Part shown: positions 12,601 to 21,985 of the stretch, one piece after another
Layout: every line of letters begins with the position of its first letter
Numbering within the stretch: the stretch's first letter is position 1
NCBI GenBank assembly: GCA_004794785.1
Contig: SJOL01006480.1
Coordinates: 945,755-1,009,754, forward strand
DNA: 64,000 bases
Reading direction: 5' to 3'
Origin: Opisthorchis felineus
Lineage: Eukaryota > Platyhelminthes > Trematoda > Opisthorchiida > Opisthorchiidae
The notes under the pieces: model-generated
Database searches by the model: none
What the model was told of the DNA's origin: nothing
Seen by the model: only the letters and a program-made list of their open reading frames with translations
Program-made: the position numbers and the translations under genes

Positions 12601-15600
12601 TGCTGGAAACACTTTGAAATGACAGCTTCAGCTGGATTCTGTTGAGACCCTTGTCAAAACCAAATTCGTGTGCAAATGAGAGCGTTTGTCGAAATGGTAC
12701 AGTTCCTTTGACAGTAATTTTCAGCATAGTTGTCTGTAACACTTAAGAGTCTCCTCGCATGGAAACGCAGCGGCGCATGCTTTTCAACTCCTATTTGGCG
12801 TGCCTAGTTATGCTCTGTTCAAGTATACTGTGGTTCAAAAATATTGGTCGCAGAAATTGCTTAACTGGCCATCGTAAACTACTATTCCAAAATGAATGCT
12901 GTTCTAGAATGAATGATCATACATCTGGCCGGTTTTACAGCCAGTTTGGTGCACTTGGAACTCTGCAGAAACTCAGTAAGGGCCCGAATATTGCCTCTAT
13001 TTTGTTTTTTAAACCTAGGTTCTCATCGGACTCGGTTTCCCCTTTGAAGGACCAGCACCTTTGGAAGCCATCGCTAACGGCATAGTGTTTCTCAATATGC
13101 GACTGAAACCACCACATGGTCGTGCTCGGACTCCATTCTTTGCGGGAAAACCAACAGATAGAGAAGTAGGTACCTTGTCTTTTTGGGGACAGCAAAGGAT
13201 GTTTGAAATCCAAGCTAATTTAGAAGCTAAAACACGAAATTAACGCCATCTTTCTGGTTGGTATTTAATTTAATCACATACATTTCCTCGGAGAGACAAT
13301 AAGCTTCATTTTTGTCAGTGTTATACGATAATCTCGGTCTTCGTTTTGCATCTACGTGCATGATAGTGGCATTATCGATTCAATTGTTAGTGCAGTAGTT
13401 CGCAATCGATCTCCAACTAAGTAAAATATATAATCAAATGCAGGGCGCGTAACTTTTGACTTGATGTTCACTTGGCCTTCAGCAAGTGACAACCTTATTG
13501 ATCAGTGTCGCCCCTTTTCTTTGGTGCTGTTTGTCACATTTTAACTTAACCGGCATGCCATCAGATGCAATGGAAATCACACTTGGGCATCACCTTTGCC
13601 TAACCTACAAGGAAACACCACGCATCCTTCGACACCGATAAAATTTTCGACACATAACATGTGTCACCTACACCTTTTTGAAAGTCCGGTTCTGATAAAG
13701 CCACCCCACAGTGGTGTTCCGAATATGTTTGATCAGACATCGAATCCATATAGGTTTGGATTCATAAGTGTGGTATGATGTGGCCACTTCATCGAAATCA
13801 ATTTTTTTGCATGGTTATAACTTGAGCGTTGAGTTATTTGCCCTCGAGCTTGGAGGCAAAATGTAGTCCTTAGTAATTTTGGTTCGAAAGAGATGGTTGA
13901 ATTGAACTGTCTAATCCACCGATTCGCATTCAAACAAATCGTTCGGTCCATTAATCTAGTGAGTATCCTTCCTTCTTTACTTAATTAGCTACATAGCCAG
14001 CACCCGTACATTGAAGAGTACATTGGGGAGCCTTATTCCTACATTTTGGATAAAGATAACCCAGATCAGATCCGCGAAACAATGAGGCGGCTTTCGGCCA
14101 ATCCACTGGTAAGTTTTCTTCAAATGACTTTTTAAAAAGTAATTACTGTACTCGATATGAAATAACTAATAATCCTCACTGTATCGTGCAGGACGATGCT
14201 AATCAACAGAGTTGATAATGTTTGGTTTCTATGATTGCCTTCCTAATCATAACTCCCCCCTCAGAAGAGACCACCTTTAATTAACCCCTTAAAGCATACT
14301 TCAGCGGCAAAGCCCCTGTATCCGAAAATCTCCTAGTGGTGGCATGAAAGTATGCCTCAATATGTGGGTTGGTCAAAGTAATCAAAACACTACACACGTG
14401 ATTTCAGATGTCGGTGGAAGACAACTTAACTTATCGGGGAAATACACTCATCTGCAAACAAATTTGGTTTTGCGAGAGACTCACCTGGAACCCAGCTGAA
14501 TCTCTCGTTTGTGATGTTTCCAGGCAACTGAATGTGCTGCACCAGGCCGCCTCATGTTTCAGTTGCTACGATATTCGAGATATCGCGATACATGTATATT
14601 CATAATGCACTACTCTACCTGATGAGCCCCAAGGAGGACGAAACCGGTCGTGGGCTGTCGAAGAATTTTCAGCAACCTTATGAGTAGTGCATTACGAATA
14701 TACATGTATCGAGATATCTCGAATATCGTAGCAACTGAAAAATGAGGCGGCCTGGTGCAGCACATTCAGTTGCCTGGAAACATCACAAACGAGAGATTCA
14801 GCTGTGTTCCAGGTAAGTCTCTCGCAAAACCAAAATTAAATTATCGGGGTTTAAATTCCGTCTCTGAGCGGTGTGGTTCTTGGTGGGTGTCACCAATCAG
14901 TTGTGGTCTTTTCAATGAGCCTCAGAAAGAATTATATCCGTGTAACGTTCGGATGTTAGCATGAGTGCTATGGTCTACAAGTGTACTTAAATAATTCGTT
15001 CACAAATACGAAGTCGAAAATAGCCTGATTTGTAGCTGGGCTGTTCACAATTCTTGGCAAGCTAAGATGTCTGAGAAAAGAGTTAGCTGATTGGCTGAAG
15101 TCTATTCAAGGATGAAACATTGCTGTTGATTTTGGGGCTGTATATTGTAGTCCTGCAATCATGTTGGACGCAGATCCACCGACAGACCAGCTGCCCGAAC
15201 TATAGTGACTCATCCAAAAAATACAGCAGACGAATCCGCCTTAGTGGTTGATAAGTTGCTTGCAAGCCTAAAAGGAGTGTCCTCCACAAAGGTTCTAGAA
15301 CCGGAGCCTACCTGGTGCACTGTTGTTCGGTCGCGGAGTGTAGGACATTTTCACATAACAGTAGTGTAATAACAGTTCTGACGCTATCGGTTGTGTGATT
15401 AGACGCTGCTGGTTCCATCCTTTTGCACATTGTCATGCGATGAGATCTGCATCTTATTTTGGCCGCAGAAGGCGGTGACGGAAACGAAGCCAGGATTCTG
15501 TTGCATGTGTACATGCAACAGTTTTGAAGCTGCCCTAGTTGCCAGTATTTCAACACATTGCCAGACAGAGATTGCAATGGCCCATTGAGTGCCTTTAAGC

Positions 15601-17780
15601 TCGACTCAGCTGATAGTAGCAGTCCGAGTGCTCACAACTACCCAACCACATGGCGGGAGACGGAACAACACACTACATTACAACCAAGCAACTAACTGTC
15701 TAATTGTTAGACAGCAGTGGATGGTTTTATCCTGAACTAGCGACGACGACAACACGATGTGACCAGAAGAGTCAACTGCTGGCGCCTACTCTAGCCTAGA
15801 TTACCTATAGGTCACCAGGTAAATCGTAGACAAAATGGACTACACACAGGAAGTTCAGTGTTAACTGTTCTCATTTGGGTGTTGCAAAACATCCCATGAA
15901 TTACTGCAGAACAATCCACCCGATACAGACCACTTGGAGCAAAGGAGATATTTAATCTATCTTGGAGGAAAAGGTCTCATCGGGGATTGAATGCCAGACT
16001 ATGACCGACGGCGAACGCTGCTTTGCACTCTCCACGGTAGTATCTTACGTAGGAGAAGTGTCTTTTAACAGTATTCCAGAAGAAGGCAATTTCACGTAAA
16101 TCTGACTTGTTTACGTTAACAAGTAATTCAGTGGACTCCAAATTCTATTTTCACAGACGTTGATTCAGTTAAAGGCATCAATGGCCGCCAAATAGAAACC
16201 AAAACGGAGAAACAAGAGTAGTTATCTTCTGAAGAATGGGATCCACTGAAGAGATTATTAATCGTATGCTAGTATACAGGCTGGAAGAAGGTACTGAAAG
16301 CGTAATCAGACTCATTGTTCCAAAGCGAACCTCGGCAGGTACCGCGATGATTCTGCATTCCGCAGATCACCTTTAGAGGGGTATGGTCTTTCTTCGAAAG
16401 AAGCCACAGGTAAGCAACAATAGCACGACGACCAGGTATACTGGTTTTCAAAAAGCCCCTTGTAGAACCTAGTGCAACCTGAAATATTGAGTACAGTTTC
16501 TACTACTTCTTCAAAATAAAGTCTTTCTGTGTCGGTGGACCTTTGGTATTGTAATAGAAAGTTAAAGGCCCGTGAGGTCCTTATATGAACTATCCAATGT
16601 ACGCTCTTACCTTTTCGAGTGACACTGGTTTGCCTTTGGTCAAGTGAATATTCGATATCGCCTTCTTCTAACTGGATTCATGTGCTCCACGAGTGACTGA
16701 TACTCGCAGTCGGGTGTATCCGCGCAGCGTTTTTCATTCATCCCTCATGACTGCTTCGCCCGTACGGGTGCATTTCACAAACCCATACTACCACAATCAA
16801 GCCACATTAATTATAGTGATAAACTACCACTGACTGTATGTCTTCATCTGTCGTCGGGCTGAACTGTAGGTCCCCACCATCAGGAGCCCAACCGCTGAAT
16901 TATAGGCAACCATCAGAATTTCTCGCGACATTTCCATCTCGCGTGGGAGTAAGGGGAACTGATGTGTATTGTGGGTGATAATGTGCAATGCGTTTAGGAA
17001 ATACTTTTCATACGGTTGTACAAGACCAAGATTTGGATGCTCCATGACAAAAGCATACTTTTTTCGAAAAGAAGTGATCCAGAACTGTTAACCGAATGGA
17101 CACCAATTCGATGGGTTTGGTTCGCCAAACTACGCGTTTCTACCAAGAGAATAAATCTGTCAGACAGTTTTATCTCGATTTTTTTTAAATTACAGAAAAA
17201 CGGATATCGCACTTTCGAGTTCACTGAAGCCGGATATTTGGAACGATTGAATACATTTCTAGAGCATCAGGAGTTCTGCAACACATCGATTACCTGTTCA
17301 CAATCATCCCCTGATCCTAATCAGTATAATGCACGTTTCTTCAACTGGCCACCAAAAGAAACCGGTCTTTATCCAGTCCGGGCGTTTGTTGGTGAAAGTT
17401 GTGCCACAGCGTGTAGCAAACATAAACTTACAAAAGAATTGGACCACCAAACGGAATATCTAGAACGCCGCAGTCGATTGGTCGAACCTGGACCTAATAT
17501 GAATGTGTGGAACCGATTGTATTGTGCACCGGAGCACTTTACCACCATTAATCGTGATTTGCATGTTTATGTGCCTTGTCAAAGTGAGCATGACTTGGAA
17601 GACAGTAGAGCTCCCTATTACGATCCTGTCAAGAAAGACTGCGTCCGACAGAAATCACCATTATGGTTTGACTGTATGAAATTAGTGATGCCATCCACTA
17701 GTGGGTCACCAATTGAACGAATCTGTCCTTGTCGAGATTCTCTGATTGGTCAGAGTGCCTTATGTAGGGCTTGTGTATAA
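565..17780 (+). CDS. MGAT5: N-acetylglucosaminyltransferase V (MGAT5), C-terminal 487 residues in eight exons; 5' end outside window
   Basis: Golgi enzyme that transfers GlcNAc from UDP-GlcNAc in beta-1,6 linkage onto the alpha-1,6-mannose arm of complex N-glycans (CAZy GT18, GT-B fold). Exons: 565-667, 1650-1757, 3599-3720, 5346-5476, 8709-8858, 13019-13165, 13989-14108, 17196-17780. All introns are GT-AG and all phases join without a stop. In order the protein shows [12 protein letters not shown] (its Glu matches the catalytic Glu297 of the human enzyme, from memory), [25 protein letters not shown], a [15 protein letters not shown] segment, the [18 protein letters not shown] nucleotide-sugar motif, [13 protein letters not shown], and a cysteine-rich tail ending [18 protein letters not shown]. 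These match vertebrate MGAT5 in order and spacing. The cytoplasmic tail, membrane anchor and stem must be encoded to the left. MGAT5B is the alternative paralogue name; invertebrates usually have one gene. The identification is secure. Confidence 0.95.
668..1649. other. MGAT5 intron, nothing recognised
   Basis: AT-rich intronic sequence without recognisable repeat, RNA or coding signal on either strand. Confidence 0.6.
1650..1757 (+). CDS. MGAT5: MGAT5 exon b
   Basis: Acceptor CCATTTTAG before 1650; donor CTCAA|GTAGGT after 1757. The first base completes a Leu codon begun in the previous exon. It encodes a stretch around [19 protein letters not shown], matching the human ELIYIDIVGLAQFKK region. 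This exon is too short and diverged to be found by ORF length alone; phase and order support it. Confidence 0.88.
1983..2085 (-). repeat. Truncated hammerhead-repeat relic in an MGAT5 intron
   Basis: The minus strand contains GGGCTGTCGAAGAGTTTTCA followed by GCAACC, the 3' stem I strand of the hammerhead repeat. The adjoining GTGCAAATGAGCGTATTTG motif recurs in the other copies. The ribozyme core is missing. Two overlapping ORFs of 73 and 88 codons around 1828-2317 fall here and look like chance frames. Confidence 0.55.
2878..3186 (+). repeat. 309-bp dispersed repeat, copy 1 (copy 2 at 53143)
   Basis: Near-identical over its whole length to 53143-53448 in the same orientation, from GGTGTAACGGTGGGTACTAC to CAGCGAAGCGTTTCCCTCCTTA. 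Only scattered substitutions and a 3-nt length difference separate the two. It shares ATGCAAATGAGAGTTT with the hammerhead repeats, so it may be a related non-coding retroelement piece. No protein frame. Confidence 0.85.
3599..3720 (+). CDS. MGAT5: MGAT5 exon c
   Basis: Acceptor CTTCATCCAG before 3599; donor TTTC|GTAAGC after 3720. It encodes [16 protein letters not shown] followed by [12 protein letters not shown], which closely matches human CMLRVLDSFGTEPEFN and WNLNPQQFYTMF. The exon leaves one base, which joins the next exon to give Pro-His-Ser-Pro-Asp-Asn. Confidence 0.95.
3721..5345. other. MGAT5 intron, nothing recognised
   Basis: AT-rich intron. A short GAAGTGAAGTGAAG run near 4405 is the only local repetition noticed. 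Confidence 0.6.
5346..5476 (+). CDS. MGAT5: MGAT5 exon d
   Basis: Acceptor TTTCAG before 5346; donor TGGAGG|GTAAAT after 5476, phase 0. It encodes [15 protein letters not shown], then [14 protein letters not shown]. The FLGFVVE motif is nearly invariant in GT18 enzymes. The middle of the exon is more diverged from the human protein, as expected for an invertebrate. Confidence 0.95.
5477..8140. other. MGAT5 intron, unannotated part
   Basis: Contains a 107-codon frame at 7133-7456 (+) and shorter ones, none recognisable and none with convincing splice or codon support. The last 560 nt of this intron hold the hammerhead repeat array listed separately. Confidence 0.55.
8271..8358 (+). ncRNA. Degenerate hammerhead ribozyme
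   Basis: Same architecture as the intact copy 295 bp downstream, but the core reads CTGGTGA instead of CTGATGA (A6 to G) and stem II has lost pairing (GACCC opposite GGGAA). It is probably inactive. Confidence 0.7.
8566..8654 (+). ncRNA. Hammerhead ribozyme, type I, core intact, in an MGAT5 intron
   Basis: Core CTGATGA (8596-8602), stem II GCCC/GGGC closed by CAAGAA (8603-8616), GAAA (8617-8620), minimal stem III CC/GG, and cleavage triplet GTC ending at 8626. Stem I pairs GCCTAC (8590-8595) with GTGGGC (8627-8632), GAC with GTC, AAACTC with GAGTTT, and GGTTG with CAACC, giving a long interrupted helix. Very short stem III is typical of hammerheads of Penelope-like elements, which cut best as dimers. 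Predicted cleavage is between 8626 and 8627. Confidence 0.88.
8709..8858 (+). CDS. MGAT5: MGAT5 exon e
   Basis: Acceptor GACTTTTTAG before 8709; donor CAG|GTAAGA after 8858; exactly 50 codons, phase 0 on both sides. It encodes [17 protein letters not shown], then [20 protein letters not shown], matching human YLDIIHTYMEVHATV and IPSYVKNHGILSGRDLQFLL. A hammerhead-ribozyme repeat ends only about 35 nt upstream of this exon. Confidence 0.94.
11119..11557 (+). CDS. Possible small two-exon ORF nested in an MGAT5 intron
   Basis: An ATG frame runs 11119-11306 and meets a donor GACGG|GTGAGT. A 49-nt intron ends in TTTACTGCCTTAG, and the frame continues in phase from 11356 to a stop at 11555-11557. 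The predicted product is about 129 residues. It begins [20 protein letters not shown], contains [18 protein letters not shown], and ends with a very basic [20 protein letters not shown] stretch. I do not recognise the protein. It could be a lineage-specific gene, a transposon remnant or chance. It does not belong to MGAT5, whose flanking exons join directly. Confidence 0.3.
12588..12715 (-). repeat. Hammerhead-repeat relic
   Basis: Carries GCTCATAAGGTTGCTGGAAA and then TGTGCAAATGAGAGCGTTTG, both diagnostic of the hammerhead repeat family, with the central part rearranged. No ribozyme core remains. The rest of the 8859-13018 intron, apart from the small ORF at 11.1 kb, holds nothing recognised. 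Confidence 0.5.
13019..13165 (+). CDS. MGAT5: MGAT5 exon f (UDP-GlcNAc-binding motif)
   Basis: Acceptor AACCTAG before 13019; donor GAGAA|GTAGGT after 13165; 49 codons, phase 0 on both sides. It encodes [20 protein letters not shown], then [22 protein letters not shown]. This is the best-conserved block of the family and gives the identification on its own. Confidence 0.97.
13166..13988. other. MGAT5 intron, nothing recognised
   Basis: Intronic sequence with no repeat or coding signal recognised. Confidence 0.6.
13989..14108 (+). CDS. MGAT5: MGAT5 exon g
   Basis: Acceptor CTTAATTAG before 13989; donor CTG|GTAAGT after 14108; 40 codons, phase 0 on both sides. It encodes [20 protein letters not shown], then [13 protein letters not shown], matching human LTSQHPYAEVFIGRPHVWTVD and VEDAVKAILN. 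Confidence 0.94.
14461..14836 (+). repeat. Palindromic element with a hammerhead ribozyme in its loop
   Basis: The left arm (14461-14615) and right arm (14682-14836) are inverted copies of the repeat unit: both contain AGGCGGCCTGGTGCAGCACA (or its complement), GATATCTCGAATATCGTA, CAGTTGCCTGGAAACATCAC and GAATCTCTCGTTTGTGATG. The loop of about 66 nt contains the ribozyme core. Arms of about 155 nt would form a long hairpin in RNA. The element lies in the sense strand of an MGAT5 intron. Confidence 0.85.
14615..14655 (+). ncRNA. Hammerhead ribozyme core in palindrome loop
   Basis: CTGATGA (14619-14625), stem II GCCC/GGAC with one mismatch, GAAA (14640-14643), CCGGTC, then stem I GTGGGC pairing with TCTAC over five base pairs. 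All catalytic positions are kept. The usual 5' extension of stem I is absent and replaced by the palindrome arm. Confidence 0.7.
14840..17195. other. MGAT5 intron, mostly unannotated
   Basis: Contains a perfect hairpin at 15498-15521 (10-bp stem CTGTTGCATG, loop TGTA). Otherwise no gene, RNA or known repeat was recognised on either strand. Confidence 0.55.
17196..17780 (+). CDS. MGAT5: MGAT5 terminal exon
   Basis: Acceptor AAATTACAG before 17196; the stop codon ends at 17780. It encodes 194 residues starting [19 protein letters not shown]. It keeps the family cysteines ([32 protein letters not shown]), which are likely disulphide-bonded in the Golgi lumen. An insertion of about 20 residues around [16 protein letters not shown] lengthens it relative to the human tail. 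The reading frame stays open upstream into the intron (to 17016), but homology begins at the acceptor. Confidence 0.96.
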   Translation, partial: KNGYRTFEFTEAGYLERLNTFLEHQEFCNTSITCSQSSPDPNQYNARFFNWPPKETGLYPVRAFVGESCATACSKHKLTKELDHQTEYLERRSRLVEPGPNMNVWNRLYCAPEHFTTINRDLHVYVPCQSEHDLEDSRAPYYDPVKKDCVRQKSPLWFDCMKLVMPSTSGSPIERICPCRDSLIGQSALCRACV

Positions 17781-17844
17781 CATTCCGCATCCTCGGCTAC
17801 GGTTACTCAAAAAAGTTTTCACGTGCTTTTCCACTCACGCTTCG

Positions 17845-17850
17845 AATAAA
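17845..17850 (+). terminator. Polyadenylation signal AATAAA of MGAT5
   Basis: A canonical AATAAA lies 65 bases after the MGAT5 stop, in a T-rich stretch. It is the first such hexamer downstream of the stop, so it is the likely 3' end signal. No equivalent was found after the CEP152 stop. Confidence 0.7.
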
Positions 17851-18570
17851 CTTAATTGATTAAAACGGAACCACGGCTTTTTGTCAAACGTCCTCTCAGA
17901 TGAGGCACCTTTTTTGCAATTCACCTGTTTGGTACAAGGTGCCGAATGGATGGATTTGATTCATTAGAACATTGTTGATCAAATTTCAAGTGTACTTGGT
18001 GAAGCCTATATGAAGCTACATATGTAGTAAATTCTCTATGGAACCCTCTTCTATCGTGAAGAAGTTCGCTCGCTCAGGTGTGTTGATTCAGGCCGCTCCA
18101 GCGTGGGCTTTTGGAGTAGTTGTAACACACTGGCCTCGCACATCAGATGTTCGGAGGTCAAATTACAACCGAGGATATGGACTGTTGATGAGCTCTAGCA
18201 ATCGAGGAGCTCTGGTCAAATGCTTCCCATTTTTGGTGTTAACTCGCCAGAATAATTACGCTGGGACAGCAGTAGGACTATTCCAATGAGACTGATGTGA
18301 ATGTGACTTCAAAAAAACTAGGCTATGGTGGCTGTATCACACAAAAACGGTCGTAACAGAAGTGGAACAATGTCTAGTGGGAACCATACACAGGAACAAA
18401 GCCATGCCTAGAGTGATATTGCACGAGCTTTCCTTTGTACTATAAAATAGACTGTATGATACTATATCCTACGCCGAGTGTACCCATCACCTACAATACT
18501 GTTTGGATATTTCAAAGAAACTTTAACCTCGGCATTTTGGGCCAAATTCGACTCAGATGGTGTTAAAAAG
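17851..18570. other. Intergenic, nothing recognised
   Basis: Region between the MGAT5 polyadenylation signal and the foldback element. An 83-codon frame at 18038-18289 (+) has no recognisable feature. Confidence 0.55.
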
Positions 18571-18571
18571 A

Positions 18572-18997
18572 TTGTACAATATGGAATTTTCTGAATTCAA
18601 AACAGCGCGATGGAATAAGATGTAATCCGACCTGTCGGTTGCCGTGGGCAGCCTTTTTCAAGCATTTCTACAATCAACTGAATGCGGGTCAAATGCAGCG
18701 TCATTTGGGTCTACTATCATGTCTTCTAATTGTTGTGTTCCCGTGATCACGTGTACACGCACACAGAGATAACACATACGCACACGTTGGTCGGATCTGT
18801 CAGCCGATCACAGGAACACACCAATCAGAAGACATGATAAAGGACCTAAATGACGTCGCGTTTGACTCATATTCAACCGAATGTAGAAATCCCTGAAAAA
18901 ACGTTGCCCACGGCAACCGACAGGTTGGGTTGCAACATTTATTCCACTATGTTGTTTTGACTTGAAAAAATTCCAAACTTTGACCTATCCTGTACGA
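18572..18997. mobile_element. Foldback (long inverted-repeat) element
   Basis: Left arm about 18572-18765, right arm about 18783-18997, imperfect reverse complements. Paired landmarks include CCTGTCGGTTGCCGTGGGCA with TGCCCACGGCAACCGACAGG, and ATCATGTCTTCTAATTGTTG with CAATCAGAAGACATGAT. The spacer of about 18 nt is CA-rich. No coding frame, so it is a MITE-like or foldback non-autonomous element. Target duplications were not resolved. Confidence 0.8.
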
Positions 18998-19820
18998 TAA
19001 AAAAAACCTGGCATTTAATTTGTTGAAAAACAGCACAAACGGTGCAACGCCTCTAAAGCAGTGCTCAAATCGTCAGATGTGGATAGGTCGCATGGCTGCT
19101 GAACATTCAACGATGATGATAATGATACACTGTCCCCCTAATTCACCGACTGCCATGGTCAGAATGGTCAAACGCATGACGTCTTTGGTGCAACTGTTAA
19201 ACGATACTAACTTATTGCAGGACTAACACACCATCGCATCAGTGCATGCGCACCACACGAGACAGAGAACGTGTACAGGGATACGTATGGAGATGGGAAC
19301 GTGCTGGTATAGCCCATTCAAAACAGCCGTCTCTCTGTCTGCCGAAATACTGAAATTATACTATTTCTAGTGCGACTGTATGTAGAGAGGTAAGTCAACG
19401 CTGCTTTGATACCTAGTCTCGTTAATTCAGTGGCTGTCAACGGGGGAAGAGGAATCCACCCAAAAGGACACTTCAAGAGTCTAGGGATCACGAATGCCTC
19501 AGCTTCGAAGGCACCAAATACTGGAGTAACAACTCTGTTGATCCCATTTCTATGATGTTCGAATCAACTGATGCTAACTTTTCTGTCTTGTAATTTTTTT
19601 GTTACGGTACTTGTTGGCGGAACGTGCGTTTTGCAATCGTAACATGATTTACAGTCTGTTTGGAGTCGTTCAAAACCGGTGAGAGGGCAACAGTTTGCGG
19701 AGGTCACCATAGGGCTAATGCATATGTAACGGTTGTATTATACGTGTTCGCAAGGTTGAAAATGTTGCAATTGCATGGAGATCAAGCACGTTTAGGGATC
19801 CAAGAGATTCACCAGTATAA
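18998..19820. other. Intergenic, nothing recognised
   Basis: No gene or known repeat identified on either strand. Confidence 0.5.
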
Positions 19821-19829
19821 ATGACCTGA

Positions 19830-20320
19830 AGCTGTCACCTTGGAGTGGTGGTCGGGCTTGAGTGCTGCAATGATCACGCGGGCTACACTGGCTAAAACCT
19901 CGTTCCACAAGGTGCAATCATGCCAGGAAGGCCAAAGAGGAGCAGTCAGACCAAGAGCAGCGAGACCCCGTACTACAAGGCGGTCTGGAGGTAAAGTCGT
20001 ACTGTCCTCCGCGATAGGAGTCTCAAGGCAAAAAGGTGTTTCCCCTAGGCGACCAGCATGTCCATGTTCATGGAGGCAGCGATGCTGCCTTCCCCCGAGG
20101 AAGGACGGGTTAGAAAAGGTCGGGCCTAAAAACCGCACACTCCGATCACCCAACGGTTGACCGTGACCGCCGGCGCATTGTTCAATACGGTCAAAATAGT
20201 CTTAAAATCGAAGAGTCCGGTGCTGGTCAAACGGTACCTGCTGCACGCAGCCGTATCAGGAGTGAGACAGTAATGCCTCACTCCCTGCGCCCTCGGGTTA
20301 GGCCAACCCCCTGCTGCCAA
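19830..20320. repeat. GC-rich block, probably LINE or other repeat 5' region
   Basis: Conspicuously GC-richer than the surroundings, with overlapping open frames on both strands (106 and 114 codons), the usual sign of GC content rather than coding. It contains AAGGTCGGGCCTAAAAACCG and GGTTGACCGTGACCGCCGGC. It abuts a short tandem array and, further right, a LINE 3' tail, so a retroelement origin is likely but unproven. Confidence 0.4.
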
Positions 20321-20500
20321 GCAGGTCAGACTATTGAGTCATCGGTTCCGGGGTCTCCAAAGGAAACCCTATGTCCGCTGCCTCGCGGGTCAGATTTTTG
20401 AGTCAGAGGCAAGGGACAGTGCGTTCGAACAAAACCCTACATCCACCCACTACTTGGTAGGTCAGACTTTTGAGTCAAAGGCTCAAGGTGGGTTACCTCA
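20314..20500 (+). repeat. Three tandem units of 65-72 bp around GGTCAGATTTTTGAGTC
   Basis: The motif GGTCAGA(C/T)T(A/T)TTGAGTCA occurs at 20323, 20388 and 20460, each followed by an AAACCC-containing segment. Single copies of the same motif occur inverted near 22290 and, diverged, near 90. It is a local tandem amplification of a dispersed repeat. Confidence 0.6.
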
Positions 20501-20624
20501 ACCAAACCCCCTTCCACAGCCAGGGCAACCAGGAAGTATAATTTGCCCACACAGTTCTGTGTTCACCGATAACCCTCCCGAGCCCATTCCCACCACACAA
20601 GCAAACGTTGTTGGGTCATTTGAC

Positions 20625-20720
20625 TATCTTTAAATAAATCATGGTTGTACGGAAGCGAAGCATCAGTGTTGAACACTGATGTCATGCTGTCCATGATGAT
20701 GATGATGATGTATCTCCGAA
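20625..20720 (+). mobile_element. LINE 3' tail
   Basis: AAATCATGGTTGTACGGAAG followed by CGAAGCATCAGTGTTGAACA and a (GATGAT)n run. The same sequence follows the LINE ORF at 29770 and, inverted, at 36120-36210, so it marks the 3' end of that LINE family. Confidence 0.6.
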
Positions 20721-21516
20721 ACACGCATACAAGACCCAGTCGTGGTCGAACAAGAAGCACACTGTGACCCTTACGGGCGATATGAATACCCAAGTCCGGA
20801 TTAGTCTGTCCCGGCTTCTGATGTGTTGTGGTCCTTCTTGAATTTGGTAGATCGTTACGGCAGTTTCCATTTTCAGTTGTTTCTTTCTTAGGTCAAATTG
20901 GTCGGTTCCCAGTTTGTATCGTAGTCTGACCATCCTGAGTTTGATTGACCGGTTGCACGTCACCACTCTGGGCGATTTGGTGGTGTTTGAATTGTTGATT
21001 CGAGGCTTTTGTTGGATGAGTCATTCCTCATCCTTCTTTGATTTATTGGTCCGGGAAAGTATATTAATTCCCTAGATTTTTGGTCTGTCTACCCCTTATA
21101 TATATATATGCGTTCGCAGGAGCAACATGCATAACCCTAGGCCTGCTTCTGCAGGTTAGCACGCAAATCAGAAAGCAAACTTTTAGTTTACTCTCGGTGT
21201 AATTCCATGACCAGCTGTGTAGTTACTGGATAATGAGTCCAAAGTATCAGATTCAATTTAAGAGATGAAATTTCCTGTAGAGGGGTTAGTAGTCCAAGGC
21301 TTACTGACCAGTCTTCCATCAGGATACATTTCAAGATTCCAAATTGACCCAAACCATCAGGAATTGTGGGAGAGACCCTGTTCGATGTCCCATGCGCCCT
21401 GCTTAGAAGGTAAAATTCATCCGCAAATCCAATCGGAATAAAGCACTCAGCAGTTCCATCTGTAAAGGAGATTGTCGCGGACCAACCGTCGGTGAAAAAA
21501 AAAACATACTACTGTC

Positions 21517-21590
21517 CGTGATTCGAGTCCACCTCTGATATACCGGTTGCCCCAGTCAGGGCTTGGGCAGCCAGGTAGCATCCCGATCTC
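21517..21590 (+). mobile_element. tRNA-derived SINE fragment
   Basis: A B-box-like GTGATTCGAGTCCACCTCTG followed by GGGCTTGGGCAGCCAGGTAG and CATCCCG matches the middle of the SINE copies; the A-box half is missing. Confidence 0.5.
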
Positions 21591-21865
21591 GCTAAAAGAT
21601 ACTCTGATAGCAGTAAGTGCCACTTAATAATGTGTATGCTCGGTATATCGGAAAATTACGGTCTGGGGATGCAGGGGCCGAGAAAAGCTCGCTTGGCGGA
21701 CAGAGATTCCAACTCCAGGAATTGTTTAATGCAGTAAACCTGCGTTGCAACCGTTTTCTTGAAACAAATAAGTCGGCAAGCTTCCTACCACTGGAAATTT
21801 TATAAATATTCACTTTCTAAATACTACCTGACTAGGGTAACTGGAATCTAAAAGAGTATCGGTAG

Positions 21866-21985
21866 CTGTTGAAGCGAGAACTCAGGGTGAAAATATCACG
21901 GAAGAAAATTCAAGCCCTGGAACGTGACCGACAGCAAATGTCCTCCGTGGGGCAGCTTGTAGACCACCTTTTCGAACACAGATAA
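21866..21985 (+). other. Coiled-coil-like coding fragment, unassigned
   Basis: Directly after an acceptor-like GGTAG, a frame reads LLKRELRVKISRKKIQALER, then DRQQMSSVGQLVDHLFEH and a stop. The Lys/Arg/Leu/Gln pattern looks like a short coiled coil, as found after THAP domains in P-element-like transposases. Nothing recognisable lies upstream. It may be a decayed transposase or chance. Confidence 0.25.

Noticed and set aside
19809..20160. A gene in the GC-rich block (114- and 106-codon frames on opposite strands)
   Set aside because: Simultaneous open frames on both strands reflect GC content; no motif and it sits among repeats.
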